Part shown: positions 9,231 through 19,743 of the stretch, piece by piece
How the letters are laid out: every line of letters begins with the position of its first letter
Numbering within the stretch: the stretch's first letter is position 1
Assembly (NCBI GenBank): GCA_905221605.1
Contig: CAJNDS010001113.1
Span: 417,501 to 467,500 of the forward strand
Source of the DNA: Symbiodinium natans
Lineage: Eukaryota; Sar; Dinophyceae; Suessiales; Symbiodiniaceae
Direction: 5' to 3'
Length of the DNA: 50,000 bases
Translations under genes and position numbers: made by a program
The notes under the pieces: model-generated
Told to the model about the DNA's origin: nothing
Database searches by the model: none
Seen by the model: the letters and a program-made list of their open reading frames with translations, nothing else

Positions 9231-12200
9231 GTGCCGGGCCCAGTTGCAGGTTGGTCCGGGTTTAGGGTTTAGGGTTTAGGGTTTAGGGTTTAGGGTTTAG
9301 GGTTTAGGGTTTAGGGTTTAGGGTTTAGGGTTTAGGGTTCAGGGTTTAGGGTTTAGGGTTTAGGGTTCAGGGTTTAGAGTGAAGTCACTAAGTTTCCAAC
9401 ATCCCCCAAGGTCTGAGGGCCTTACAGGGCTTGAGTAGCGTTGGGGCTTCGGTTCGGTGTCCGCCACTTCTCGGGCCGGCCCCCTGGCATCTTTCTCTTG
9501 GGGTGCTGAGTAGGTATCTTCAATGAATTAAGGGGTATAAGGAAGGACCTAGAAGGGAACCTTAAATCTTATTCCCCCTATCAATGACTCCTGTATGTAG
9601 CTTATATAGTCCCTATATGCCTAAGTAGCCCCTGCATTAAGATCCCTCATCAGGGTCCCTTGATTCAAGGGTGCGCTCACCAGTACGCAACAAGTCGGGG
9701 CGCAAGCAATTGGAACCATGTGGGCCGAAACCCCAAACCCTAAACCCTAAACACTAAACCACATGGGGCTATTTTGAGGAGGTCGGTGTTTCAATCTTGT
9801 GTCAGTCGGGCTACGGAGTTCAGAGGGTAATTTCCGGCAAGGTGCACATGGCATTTTCCACAATTGTGCGACAAGGTTCAAAAGCCAAAAACTGCCGCCC
9901 TGTCAAGTTACAACTCCTCTCCTGGGCCCAGATCCCATGCTGGCCTCAGCCTTGTGCATTTTCAGCTTAAGGCCCCCATTTGTTAAGTTCCACTCGCACT
10001 TTCTCAACTCACACCTTTTTTGGGTACGTCAGACCCGCCGGCCTTGCGCACCTCCAAATTGAGGAAAGAAACAACCCGCCAGAAAGTGCCCGTTGCAGTC
10101 ATGCCGACTGAGCGAAGCATTGCGAAAAGATTGTTATGTGCATCTCGTCAGCCTACTCAACCCGTATAGGCTCCAAATCCCCTCAACCTGAACTGGCTGT
10201 AACCATAAGCACCCTTTCCCAAATGCCCTAAACCCTCAACCCTAAGCACGCTGCATAACCCGAAGCCCCACGTCCCGCACCCCGAAACCTCTGCAGAAAG
10301 CAGCAGCTTCTGCGCCGGTCGGGCTGTTGTTTTGTGATTTCGTGGACAGCACAGGTTTCTATGCACAGCCCGATGCCCAAACCCTAAACGTCCGAAGGAC
10401 CACTTTGCAGGGGTTTAGGATTTAGGGTTTCGAGTTTTCAGTTGCGAGTTTTAGGCTTGCAGTGCCCTATATGCCACGAATCCTCTTGACCTTTGGCCAT
10501 CACTGCGACTAAGCTGCGTAGCTTGAGCGAACGTCAGGCTGCCAGAAGCCGTGTCTAGGGCTGTAGGGTTTACATGTTTAAGGGTTTGAGGGTTGCAAAA
10601 CCAAATGGGCCGATGATTTATCCTTAATATTTGATCAGACACTCTTTTATCTAATGATATATTCATTGATTCCATTTCTCTGTGGTTTGGATTGGATATT
10701 CTGGATAATCATGGGAGATATTCCTTCTATATATAAGCTCTCGATATTTTGGACCGACATAGTATGATTTTCATATCAGGATATTGACGGACTCGTATAT
10801 ATTATATCTTATATAATGCGATTCTTAGGATTATACGAGAAGTGGGAATTCGGCCCAAATTCGAACCTGGGGGTCTCTTGCCGGACGCCGTCCGGCGGAT
10901 ATCTTACTACTGTCAACTCCCAGAGATTCTCTCAAATAGCTTTAGATTTCGCATTGGTGTCTGCATTGGTGTCTCCGTACACGGAGGTGGCGATTGGGTG
11001 ACAGTCCCTGGATCCGGTCAGTGCTGCGGTTGCATATATAGAAATCAAACGATAAGATAGGGGAATTTCGCAGGCATGTCATTCGTAACAATTTGATTTC
11101 GAGCCAATTGTGCTCGAGACAACCCGGAGATGTGAGCAGGGGGCACATCGCCTTTTGAAGAATTTGTGCCAAGAGTGCGATAGAAATTAGGACAGGAAAT
11201 CGGGCGCATTACCAAATCCATATCGAAAGGACGAATCTCGGTTGATATCCAATGGGGTATCTCTTTCATATTGGGACGATATCGGGTCAGTCATGGATCG
11301 GATGATACATATATATATATATGAGCATATATATATATATATGGAGGAATCATTTCTAGATTCCTCCAGGAATGTTCGAATCAACGACTCGATGTGACCT
11401 GTAGGATGATTGCCCCCCCCCCCCCCCCCCCCTCCCCCCCATACAGATTTCGTCATGTGAATCGTGGTAGCTGATGCGGATGTAATCCGGATGATCCTTT
11501 TCGATTTCACTTGTGGAATTTTTCTGATTATACTTGGGAACCATATCGAGATATGTATCTCATTTCTAGATCCCCCTCCTCGAATTGGATATTTTTCTTC
11601 GTCTGATTTTGGAAATTTTTTCTGGCAGTGCGGAAACGCCTGGTCACATTTTCTCATTACATCTGATTCGAGGTTTCTTTATTCTTTTTTGGTATCTATA
11701 GGGAGCATGAATCTCTCTCAACGAAGATCTTCTAATACATTGATTTCTTGCAAATATAAGTCTCCTATACCATTGCAAGCATATAATATTTCACTTGATA
11801 AATCAGATCATATAAACCTTCTCGCTCTTCATTATAATATTAGATCTTGAAATTATGATTCATAAATAATTTTGGGAACAGAAATCTCTTATATCGTTAT
11901 GAGAGATCCATGATAATTTTTGATGAAGAAAAATATGTTTAAGGGTTCGGGGGTTTGAGGGTTTAAGGGTTTGAGGATCTAAGGCTTTAGGGCTCAGGGG
12001 TTCAGGGTCTAGGAGTCTAAGAAGAGTCCACCCTAAACCCTAAACCCTAAACCCTAAACCCTAAACCCTAAACCCTAAACCCTAAACCCTAAACCCTAAA
12101 CCCCAAACCCCAAACCCTAAACCCTAAGCCCTAAACCCTAAACCCTAAACCCTAACCCTAAACCCTAAACCCTAAACCCTTCGAAGGGTTTATACGGGTT

Positions 12201-12232
12201 TTCGGGTAAAGGGGTGGGGCGTTCCGCACAAG
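9231..12232 (+). other. Intron A of CSD-2 (GT-AG, 3002 bp)
   Basis: Begins with (TTTAGGG)n (9258-9370) and carries (CCCTAAA)n at 12032-12180 before the acceptor cgcacaag. Between lie unassigned sequence (9380-10600, including an 87-codon frame from 9799 not recognised) and the AT-rich island described separately. Confidence 0.75.
10610..11935. other. AT-rich island without telomeric repeat
   Basis: About 1.3 kb of much lower GC than the surroundings, with runs of TA dinucleotides (11310-11341), a C20 tract (about 11413-11432) and no TTTAGGG units. It contains frames on both strands (for example 11464-11850 + and 11187-11657 -) that overlap each other and show no family I recognise. It looks like inserted DNA, possibly organellar or from an AT-rich element. 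Identity unresolved. Confidence 0.5.
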
Positions 12233-12302
12233 GCTATGGCTTTATCCACTGCGCCGCCCTCTTCGAGCGCTTTAAACGCGACGTGTTCCTGCATGAGTCT
12301 GC
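12233..12302 (+). CDS. CSD-2 exon B: RNP1 and RNP2 motifs
   Basis: Exon between cacaag (ends 12232) and GTCCCG (from 12303). In frame it reads (G)YGFIHCAALFERFKRDVFL then HES and two bases. YGFI and DVFLH are the two nucleic-acid contact motifs of a cold-shock domain, here in a single exon, whereas CSD-1 splits them. This is the clearest single-exon domain evidence in the window. Confidence 0.92.
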
Positions 12303-14638
12303 GTCCCGGGGCCCTTACCACTTTTGCGTGTAGGGTATGGGTTTTAGGGTTGCCCTAACCCCTAAACCCCACACCCTAAACCCTAGCCCTAAACCCTAAA
12401 CCCTAATCCCTAAGCCCTAAGCCCGAAGCCCTGAGCCCTGAGCCCTAAGCCCTAAGCCCTAAGCCCTAAGCCCTAAGCCCTAAGCCCTAAGCTTTCAGGA
12501 GCCCAGAAACCAGCGCGCCTTGCTCTCAAATCCGGTCCCTAAGGGTCCATGTACCTCATTATTACATGCTTGGGCCCCAAAGCCCCTAAACCCTAAACCC
12601 TAAACCCTAAACCCTAAACCCGAAACCCTAAACCCTAAACCCTAAACCCTAAAATTCCCTATTCAGGCACTTGGACCCCACTTACGGCCAACCCAAAGAA
12701 GCCCCAACGCCCGAAGCCCGAAGACCCGAAGTCGAAGGCGCAGGGGGGATAAACGGCAAGCCCTAAACCCTAGCCCTAAACCCGAAACCCTAAACCCTGA
12801 ACCCTAAACCCTAAGCCCCAAAATCTAAGCCCTAAACCCTAGACCGTAAAACCCTAAAACCTAAAACCTAGACTCAAAAAATACCCTTTCTAAATCCTGA
12901 GCCCAAACCTCCAGAACGCTCTAAAGCGCGATGGCCTCAAGCCGAACTCCATAGTAACCCTCGGTTTAGGGTTTAGGGTTTAGGGTTTAGGGTTTAGGGT
13001 TTAGGGTTTAGGGTTTAGAGTTTAGGGTTTAGGGTTTAGGGTTTAGGGTTATCAAAGCCCTAAAGCCACAAAAAACGCAAAGCCTCAAAGCTAGAAGCCT
13101 AGACCCTGCCTGAATGCCTAAAGTTTACTCTTTAGACTGAGCGGCCAAAGTCAAGAAAAAATGTCGTGTTCCACTAAGTTTTTTCGCAGCATGCCGAATG
13201 TCCAGCTAGAAACCCTAAAGCCCCAAAACCCCAAAAACCCTAAAGCCCCAAAGCCCTAAAGCTCCAACACTCCAAAACCCTAAAACCTGAAACCTTAATG
13301 AGTAAACCTTAAACCCTAAAGCCCTGACACCCTAAAACCCGAAAACCATAGACCCTAAACGCCCTAAAACCCTGAAACCCTCAACCCTAAAACCATAAAC
13401 TCTAAACTCTAAACCCTAAATTCGAAAATCTTCGACCCTGAAACCTCAAACCTCCAAAATCCGAATAATTGCACTAAACTCTCAAGCCCTAAACCCCAAA
13501 TCCTAAACCCTGAACCCCAAACTCGAAACCCCAAACCCTAAACCCCCAAACCCTAACCCCAAACCCTAAACCCTAAACCCCAAACCCCAAACCCCAAACC
13601 CCAAACCCCAAACACTAAACCCTAAACCCCTTTCGGTCCAGGTCCCAGTTCGAGGGGCTCAAGGTTGGCGACTGCCGGGCATCCCGGGACCAGTTCTTTT
13701 GTAGACTTCGAGGGTTTGGGGTTTAGGGATTCGGGTTTGGGTTTAGGGTTTAGGGTTTAAGGTTTAGGGTTTAGGGTTTGGGGTTTGGGGTTTTAGGGCT
13801 TAGGGTTTAGGGTTTCAGGTTGGGAGTTGCTCAAAAGCCCACAGTAGGTTGGGTAGGGTTAACCCGGCCCCCCAGCCCCTGAAAGAGCTTAGGGCCTTGG
13901 GGCCTTTAAAGGCTTAGGGTTTAGAGTTTAGGGTTTAGGGTTCAGGGTTTAGGGTTCAGGGTTTCGGGTTTCGGGTTTCGGGTTTCGGGTTTAGGGCCTT
14001 TCAGGGTTTTGGGTGTTTTTTTTCGGGGTGAAAGAATCAGGTGGGTCAAGTGGACTGTGGGCTTTTTCTTGAGCAGTCCCCAACCTAAACCCTAAACCCG
14101 AAACCCTAAACCCCAAACCCCAAACTCCAAACCCCAAACCCTAAACCCTAAACCCTAAACCCTAAACCCTAAACCCCAAACCCGAAACCCTAACCTGTGA
14201 CTCCCAAACCCAACGCATGAGTTGGTCGGAACCTTGTTTGAGGTACTTTTTGCTCTGCTGTCACCCTTTGAGTTTGTTCTTCTTGTTACCACTGGACGGG
14301 GTGTCGTTCGGGGTTGGGGGTTTTCAGGAGAACAGGCTTGATAAGCAGGGTGACTTACAGCCCTACTCATACTCGGAAGCTCTCTTGACCTAGCAAGTCT
14401 ACTTTGGTATCCCTTAAAGCCCCACTATGGTCCCCAGAACCCTAAACCCTAAACCCTAAACCCTAAACCCTAAACCCTAAACCCTAAACTCTAAACTCTA
14501 AACCCTAAAAACCCTAAGCCCTAAGCCCTAAGCCCTAGACCCTAACCCTAAGCCCTAAACCCTAGACCCTAAACCCCAAACCCCAAACCCTAAACCCTAA
14601 ACCTTAAACCCTAAACCCTAAACCCTAAACCCTGCAAG
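12303..14638 (+). other. Intron B of CSD-2 (GT-AG, 2336 bp)
   Basis: Holds CCCTAAA/CCCTAAG arrays (12380-12490, 12590-12655), a TTTAGGG array (12963-13050), a long degenerate CCCTAAA-like stretch (13200-13630), TTTAGGG-like units (13730-14000) and a final CCCTAAA array (14440-14635) ending just before the acceptor. An alternative CSD-like exon lies inside at 13649. Confidence 0.7.
13649..13673 (+). CDS. Possible alternative CSD exon
   Basis: After gtcccag, reading FEGLKVGD and ending at a GC donor (GCCGGG). FEGLKVGD is what a CSD carries after DVFLH. It sits inside intron B, and exon B joins equally well to exon C, so this could be a mutually exclusive exon, a relic of another CSD, or chance. 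Left flank CCCTAAA, right flank TTTGGGG/TTTAGGG. Confidence 0.4.
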
Positions 14639-14720
14639 TACCCATGAACCTGTCCGGGAAGGCGTCAGCTTCGTGATCCAGACGAAGAAGGGAGCTCCCC
14701 AAGCGCTGGAAGTGAAGCGC
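14639..14720 (+). CDS. CSD-2 exon C: final strands
   Basis: After tgcaag. With two bases from exon B it reads (A)THEPVREGVSFVIQTKKG then APQALEVKR. 'eGvsF......GaPQA.eV' is the standard cold-shock ending. Possible donors are GTGGTG (14721), GTGCTG (14724) or GTACTT (14736); the 3' edge is uncertain. Right flank is a TTTAGGG array. Confidence 0.88.
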
Positions 14721-15353
14721 GTGGTGCTGATCTCAGTACTTGGAGGGCTAGGGTTTAGGGTTTAGGGTTTAGGGTTTAGGGTTTAGGGTCCTGGTGGGTG
14801 GGTGGGTGCGTGGGCTGGTAGGCGGGTGAGCGAGCGGGTGTTGCTTTCAGGGTTGGTATCCCCCCTTACAATCCCCAAACAAAGGTTATGCAGACGATCC
14901 CAGCATGCCCATTCTACTTCACCCTAAACCCTAAACCCTAAACCCTAAACCCTAAACCCTAAACCCTAAACCCTAAACCCTAAAGCCCTAAAGCCCGAAA
15001 GCCTAAACTGCTCAAGCCCTTGAGCAAGGTCTGGAACAAGAGACCCTAAGCCGCCAAGCCCTTTGAGCCCGACACCTGACCTAAACCCCAGCGATCCTGA
15101 GCCCCAAAGACCCTAAACCCTAAATCCTAAACCCCAAACCTTAAACCCTAAACCCTAAACCCTAAACCCCAAACCCCAAACCCCAAACCCCAAACCCCAA
15201 ACCCCAAACCCTAAAGCCTTAAACCCTAAACCCTAAACCCTAAACCCTAAACCCTAAACCCTAAACCCTAAACCCTAAACCCTAAACCCTAAACCCTAAA
15301 CTCTAAACTCCCTGAACCACGAGCCGTTCCCTACCCTGCCTTCGCCTGCTCAG

Positions 15354-15460
15354 TCCAAGAAGTTGAAAGGGGCGTTGGCCCTTCCGGCGCCGGCCGACGG
15401 AGAGGCTCGGAACGCGGAAGGAGCTTGGGATGCCCACCCTTATAAGCCCTTAACCCCCTG
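15354..15460 (+). CDS. Candidate exon ahead of an introner-like element
   Basis: After ctgctcag, reading SKKLKGALALPAPADGEARN then AEGAWDAHPYKPLTP. The frame stays open to the first base pairs of the TIR element at 15461. If that element is removed as an intron the frame continues at 15590 without a stop. A shorter exon ending at a GC donor (15405) is also possible. Confidence 0.5.
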
Positions 15461-15589
15461 GTTCTGAGTCTTAGTAGGGAATGAGGGAACTAGAGCCCTA
15501 GAGAAAAAAGAATATATATATATATGTATATACACGCTTTGAGGGGTTGTATTAGAAGGTACCCCACCTCATTCCCTACTAAGAACCAG
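15458..15589. mobile_element. Family A TIR element (MITE/introner-like), full copy
   Basis: The left end ctggttct..cttagtagggaatgag and right end ctcattccctactaagaaccag are inverted repeats. The core is AT-rich (TA run 15511-15525). Reading GT at 15461 as donor and AG at 15588-15589 as acceptor makes a 129-bp intron that keeps the reading frame open. Related ends occur at 34441-34545 and 39605-39639, both abutting exons. Confidence 0.7.
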
Positions 15590-15685
15590 CCAGAAAAACA
15601 ACCAAGCTCTGACTCTCAAAGGGCCCTTTAGTGCTTGGTGTTTTGCAGAGCTCATATACTTGGGCCCCAAAGCCCGAGCCCTAAA
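15590..15685 (+). CDS. Candidate exon after the family A element
   Basis: Continues the frame of 15354-15460 across the element: (C)QKNNQALTLKGPFSAWCFAE then LIYLGPKARA before the CCCTAAA array gives TAA. The 3' edge is not fixed. No family recognised. Confidence 0.35.
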
Positions 15686-15829
15686 CCCGAAACCCTAAAC
15701 CCTAAAACCCTAAAACCCTAAAAAACCCTAACCTCTAAACCCTAAACCCTAAATCCTAAACCCTAAACCCTAAACCCTAAACCCTAAACCCTAAACCTCT
15801 CTTTCAAATATAATTTAAATGTTAAGGAG

Positions 15830-15980
15830 TTACTGGGCAAGGTCGCTGTTTTACTGGGCAAGGTCGCCGTTTTACTGGGCAAGGTCGCCGTTTTATTGGG
15901 CAAGGTCGCCGTTTTACTGGGCAAGGTCGCTGTTTTACTGGGCAAGGTCGCCGTTTTATTGGGCATGGGCAAGGTCGTTC
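15830..15980 (+). repeat. 21-bp tandem repeat, seven units
   Basis: Unit ttactgggcaaggtcgccgtt with small changes, at 15830, 15851, 15872, 15893, 15914, 15935 and 15956. Because 21 is a multiple of 3, both strands are open: + reads LLGKVAV repeats after a possible acceptor ttaag at 15826, and - reads LPSKTAT repeats (15784-15972). It may be a repeat-bearing exon or a minisatellite. Confidence 0.85.
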
Positions 15981-16206
15981 TATAAGTAAAATATTTTCTT
16001 AATGTTGTGGGATTCTTTGGGCGGGTGGGTATTTTCCTGGAGTAATTGCTGATGCTTGGACTTGAGATGCTGAACCCTAAACCCTAAACCCTAAACCCTA
16101 AACCCTAAACCCTAAACCCCAAACCCTAAACCCTAAACCCTAAACCCTAAACCCTAAACCCTAAACCCCCGAACCCTTTCAACTTCCCCACAGCTTCGAC
16201 CCATAG

Positions 16207-16268
16207 GCTGCCGTTGAAGCCGTTGGCGAGGCCGCTGGCGAGGCTGCCGGCGAGGCCGTGTGGCAGAG
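16207..16268 (+). CDS. Candidate Ala/Glu/Gly-rich linker exon
   Basis: After ccatag, reading AAVEAVGEAAGEAAGEAVWQ. Codons repeat the pattern GGCGAGGC. CCCTAAA arrays flank both sides, so it lacks the usual TTTAGGG right flank. Low-complexity composition makes this uncertain. Confidence 0.4.
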
Positions 16269-16330
16269 CGCCCTAAACCCTTATCCCTAAACCCTAAACC
16301 CTAAACCCTAAACCCTTAACCCTTAACCCT

Positions 16331-16386
16331 AAACCCGAAGCCCGAAGCCCGAAGCCCGAAGCCCGAAGCCCGAAGCCCGAAGCCCT
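16331..16386. repeat. (CCCGAAG)n private variant array
   Basis: Eight or so identical CCCGAAG units between CCCTAAA blocks. This is local homogenisation of a telomere-like variant. Confidence 0.9.
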
Positions 16387-16875
16387 GAGCCCTAAACCCT
16401 AAGCCCTAAGCCCTAAACCCTAAACACTAAAAGCCCTAAAAGCCCTAAAAGCCCTTATAACCCAAGCTAGGGTTTGTTGTTGTTTTTTTCACTCTTAAAC
16501 CCTACATCCTAAACCAACCCCAGAATCCCAAATCGCAAGACCCTCAACACCTGAGGAATCCAAACGCCCTGAAGCCCTAAATCCTTGAAGCCTGCAAAGG
16601 AACATCCCAACTCGAAACCTTTCAGCCCTGAACAGTAATGCCATCAACCATCCGAGGCCAAAACGCTTAAGCAGATTTTAGGGTTTAGGGTTTAGGGTTT
16701 AGGGTTTACTCTAAACCCCAAAGCCCGAAGCCTTTTGGCCCCGACGACCATCAAGCCCCGAAACACCAACACCCGGCTCTGACACCATCACCCTAAATCC
16801 TGAACCTCGAACCGCAAACCCTAAATCCTAAACCAAAACCCTAAGCCCTAGACCCTAAACTCCAAACTGTATGAG

Positions 16876-16920
16876 GTCGTGGAACCAAGTGCCGACGAGC
16901 AGCAGCCCGACTTTGAGAGG
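16876..16920 (+). CDS. Candidate acidic linker exon
   Basis: Between tatgag and GTTCCG, 15 codons in phase 0: VVEPSADEQQPDFER. Composition is coding-like. Left flank CCCTAAA-like, right flank TTCAGGG/TTTAGGG. Confidence 0.5.
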
Positions 16921-17214
16921 GTTCCGGGTTCAGGGTTCAGGGTTCAGGGTTCAGGGTTCGGGTTTAGGGTTTAGGGTTTAGGGTTTAGGGTTTAGGCTTC
17001 AGGGTTTAGGGTTTAGGGTTTATGTTGTCGGGTTTGGGGTTTAAGGGGGTTCTATAGCCTACAACCGCAGCCCTGAAACCCTTAAACCCTTGAATCCTTA
17101 GAACCTTAAGCCCTAAACCCTAAACCCTAAACCGCAAACCCTAAACCCTAAACCCCAAACCCTAAGCCCTAAACCCTAACCCCCTAAACCCTAAAACCCC
17201 CAAAGCTCCCACAG

Positions 17215-17283
17215 ACACAGAGCGCCGAAGACCCAATCATTCCGAATAAGGCTGCAGCCCGAGGAGTGTGCCAAGCAGCCGCA
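17215..17283 (+). CDS. Candidate exon
   Basis: After ctcccacag, before GTCCCG. Two frames are open: TQSAEDPIIPNKAAARGVCQ and one reading RIRLQPEECAKQPQSR. Flanked by CCCTAAA left and a pure TTTAGGG array right. Confidence 0.42.
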
Positions 17284-17595
17284 GTCCCGGGGGTTTAGGG
17301 TTTAGGGTTTAGGGTTTAGGGTTTAGGGTTTAGGGTTTAGGGTTTAGGGTTTAGGAGTTAGGGGTTAAGGGTTTAGGGTTTTGGGGTTGAGGGAGTCTTT
17401 TAAAGGCCAGTTTGTGGTTCCTTTCTTGATTTCAACCTTTCATGCCTAGGGAAGCATAGCGTGACACGTAGGTCGCCCCAAAACAGAACTTTCAGTTCGA
17501 GGTCGATAAGTACATGGGGCCAGCTTGTAGCACCCTGAACTCTGAGCCTGCGCAGCAACCCGCAATCTCAACAGCTGAATTCAGACCCAACGTTT

Positions 17596-17696
17596 GGGAT
17601 GTCGCCCCCTTAAACTAACAGTCCTAATAGGGACTATAGCACCCGCTGTTGTACTCCCCATTATATAAGGACTGTTCGTATAAAGGGGAATATCCC
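17596..17696. mobile_element. Family B TIR element, copy 1
   Basis: Left end gggatgtcgcccccttaaac and an inverted right end (ataaggactgttcg, then taaaggggaatatccc). Related copies are at 39003-39098 and 47471. About 100 bp, no coding capacity, typical of a MITE. Confidence 0.7.
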
Positions 17697-18619
17697 AAAC
17701 CTGTTGGGGTCCTTATGATAAGGGAATCCTATATTGAGGGTCCCTTATTTTCGTACACCCCCCCTTTATTTCGTGCACAGCAGCTTCGGCATTTCTTGGC
17801 GTGCAGAAACCGGGGGCCCCCTGAAATGATGCGCGCCATGTCGGAGGATACGGTGCCTACCTGGATTTTTGACACCCGAAACCCTAAATCGTGCACCCTA
17901 AATTCTGAACTGTTGAACCCTAAGAATCTTCACCCCTCAACATCAGCCCGGAACCTAAACCCTAAACCCTAAACCCTAAAAAACCCTAAGCCCCAAACCC
18001 TACGCCCCCTGAAGCCCACAGAAACCCCTTGAAGCCTCGTGCATCGAGGTCTCGAAAGCTGCTTCGGGCCAGGGCCCAAGTAGCTGCCGTTTTGTTTTGT
18101 ATGCAGTTCTAGAGTTCCGGTGTAGGGTTTAGGGTTTAGGGTTTGGGGTTTAGGGTTTAGGGTTAAGGGTTAAGGGTTTAGGGTTTAGGGTTTGGGGTTT
18201 CGGGTTTAGGGTTTAGTGTTTAGTGTTTAGGAGTGTATGGCTAAATGTTTACTACTCGGGTCTGAGAAGACGGAGTTCAGGAGCTCACTGCTCAGGAGTT
18301 TGGGATTTGGGGCTTCTCTATGGTTTTATGAGCTCGGGCCCGTGTTGGTCACGCTGGTGACCCAGTGCACGGGTGAGCACTGCTGACCTGTACTGTAGGT
18401 AGTCAACCGGAAATTTCCTCAGACCCTGAACCCTGGATCCTAAACCCTAAACCTTAAGCAAACCCCAAGCCCTAAGCCCTAAGCCCTAAGCCCTAAGCCC
18501 TAAGCCCTAAACCCTAAACCCTAAACCCTAAACCCTAAACCCTAAACCCTAAACCCTAAACCCTAAACCCTAAACCCTAAACCCTAAACCCTAAACCCCA
18601 AGCCATACACCTGTGCAAG

Positions 18620-18672
18620 CAGAGAGGCCTGCGCCTCACAGCGCGCGGAGTCGGTCCAGGACAGGCGTCTCG
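18620..18672 (+). CDS. Candidate exon, frame unresolved
   Basis: After gtgcaag. All three frames are largely open; the best reads REACASQRAESVQDRRL. Left flank is a 130-bp CCCTAAA array, right flank TTTAGGG-like. Confidence 0.35.
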
Positions 18673-19181
18673 GTTCGGGGAATAAGGATTTAGGGTTTCG
18701 GGCCGTTTAGGGTCTAGCATTTAGGGTTTAGGGTCTAGGGTCTAGGGTCTAGGGTCTAGGGTTTAGGGTTTAGGGTTTAGGGTTTAGGGTTTAGGGTTTA
18801 AGGGCGCATGCCGCAACAACTATTCACTCATGAGCTTGCGTTGTAGGGTCTAGGGTCTATAGAGTTTAGGGTTTGGCGTTTAGGACTTGGGGGGCCTGAA
18901 CTCTAAAGCCCGAACACGTTGAAGCCCAACCTGCACGCCCTAAACCCTTAACCATATGAGCCCCAAGAAGCAAGCCCCAAGCCCCAAGCCCCAAGCCCCA
19001 AACCCCAAGCCGTGAGCCCAAAACCCTAACCCCTAAACCCTAAACCCTAAACCCCAAACCCTCAACCCTAAACCCTAAAACCTAAACCCTAAACCCTAAA
19101 CCCGAGCCCAAACCCCAAGCCCTGAGCCCCCCAAACCCCCCAAACCCTACCCCCCTCAAGCCCGAAAACCTTACTGCTCAG

Positions 19182-19231
19182 AGGAGATGCTAGATGCTTT
19201 GGAGGCAGGTGCCGAGGCCCGCGGTCGTTTT
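19182..19231 (+). CDS. Candidate helical exon
   Basis: After ctgctcag and before a GTTTAG donor supplied by the first TTTAGGG unit. It reads EEMLDALEAGAEARGR. Good amphipathic helix composition. Right flank is a pure TTTAGGG array. Confidence 0.55.
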
Positions 19232-19698
19232 GTTTAGGGTTTAGGGTTTAGGGTTTAGGGTTTAGGGTTTAGGGTTTAGGGTTTAGGGTTTAGGGTTTAG
19301 GGCTCAGGGTTTCGGGTTTAGGGTTTAGGTTGCTCAGGGCGTTTAGGGTTCAGGGTTTAGGGTTTAGGGTTTAGGGTTTAGGGTCTAGGGTTTAAGGTTG
19401 CTCTCCGGGGTTTGAAGTGTAGGGTTCAGGGCGTTTAGGGTTTCGTGCTGAGGGTTGCTCAGCGTTTTCCGGTGTTTGGGGTTTAGGGTTGCACATTGTC
19501 TACCCAAAGCAAAACACAAAGCCCGGCAAAATCTCCAAAACTCGACAAAGCTCCGGGCACAAACCCTATACAATCTCTACAAACCCTAAACCCTAAACCC
19601 TAGACCCTAGACCCTAAAACCTAAAACCTAGAACCTAAACCCTAAACCCTAAACCTAAACCCCAAACCCTACGAAGCTTCAGAGCCCTCTCCGGGCAG

Positions 19699-19743
19699 GT
19701 TGACGCGCGAGACGTCACAGGCCAAGACCCCAAACATGCTGGG
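19699..19743 (+). CDS. Candidate CSD-end-like exon
   Basis: After ccgggcag, before GTTTAG. It reads VDARDVTGQDPKHAG. The 'A.DVTG' pattern is common at the end of cold-shock domains of plant and dinoflagellate proteins. No matching upstream CSD exons were found nearby, so the assignment is tentative. Confidence 0.5.

Noticed and set aside
12492-12760. Two islands after ctttcag and ctattcag with open frames
   Set aside because: Both are inside CSD-2 intron B, and the B-C junction is complete without them. Arg/Pro-rich composition follows from degenerate repeats.
15830-15980. CRISPR array
   Set aside because: The repeat units are contiguous with no spacers, and the context is eukaryotic.
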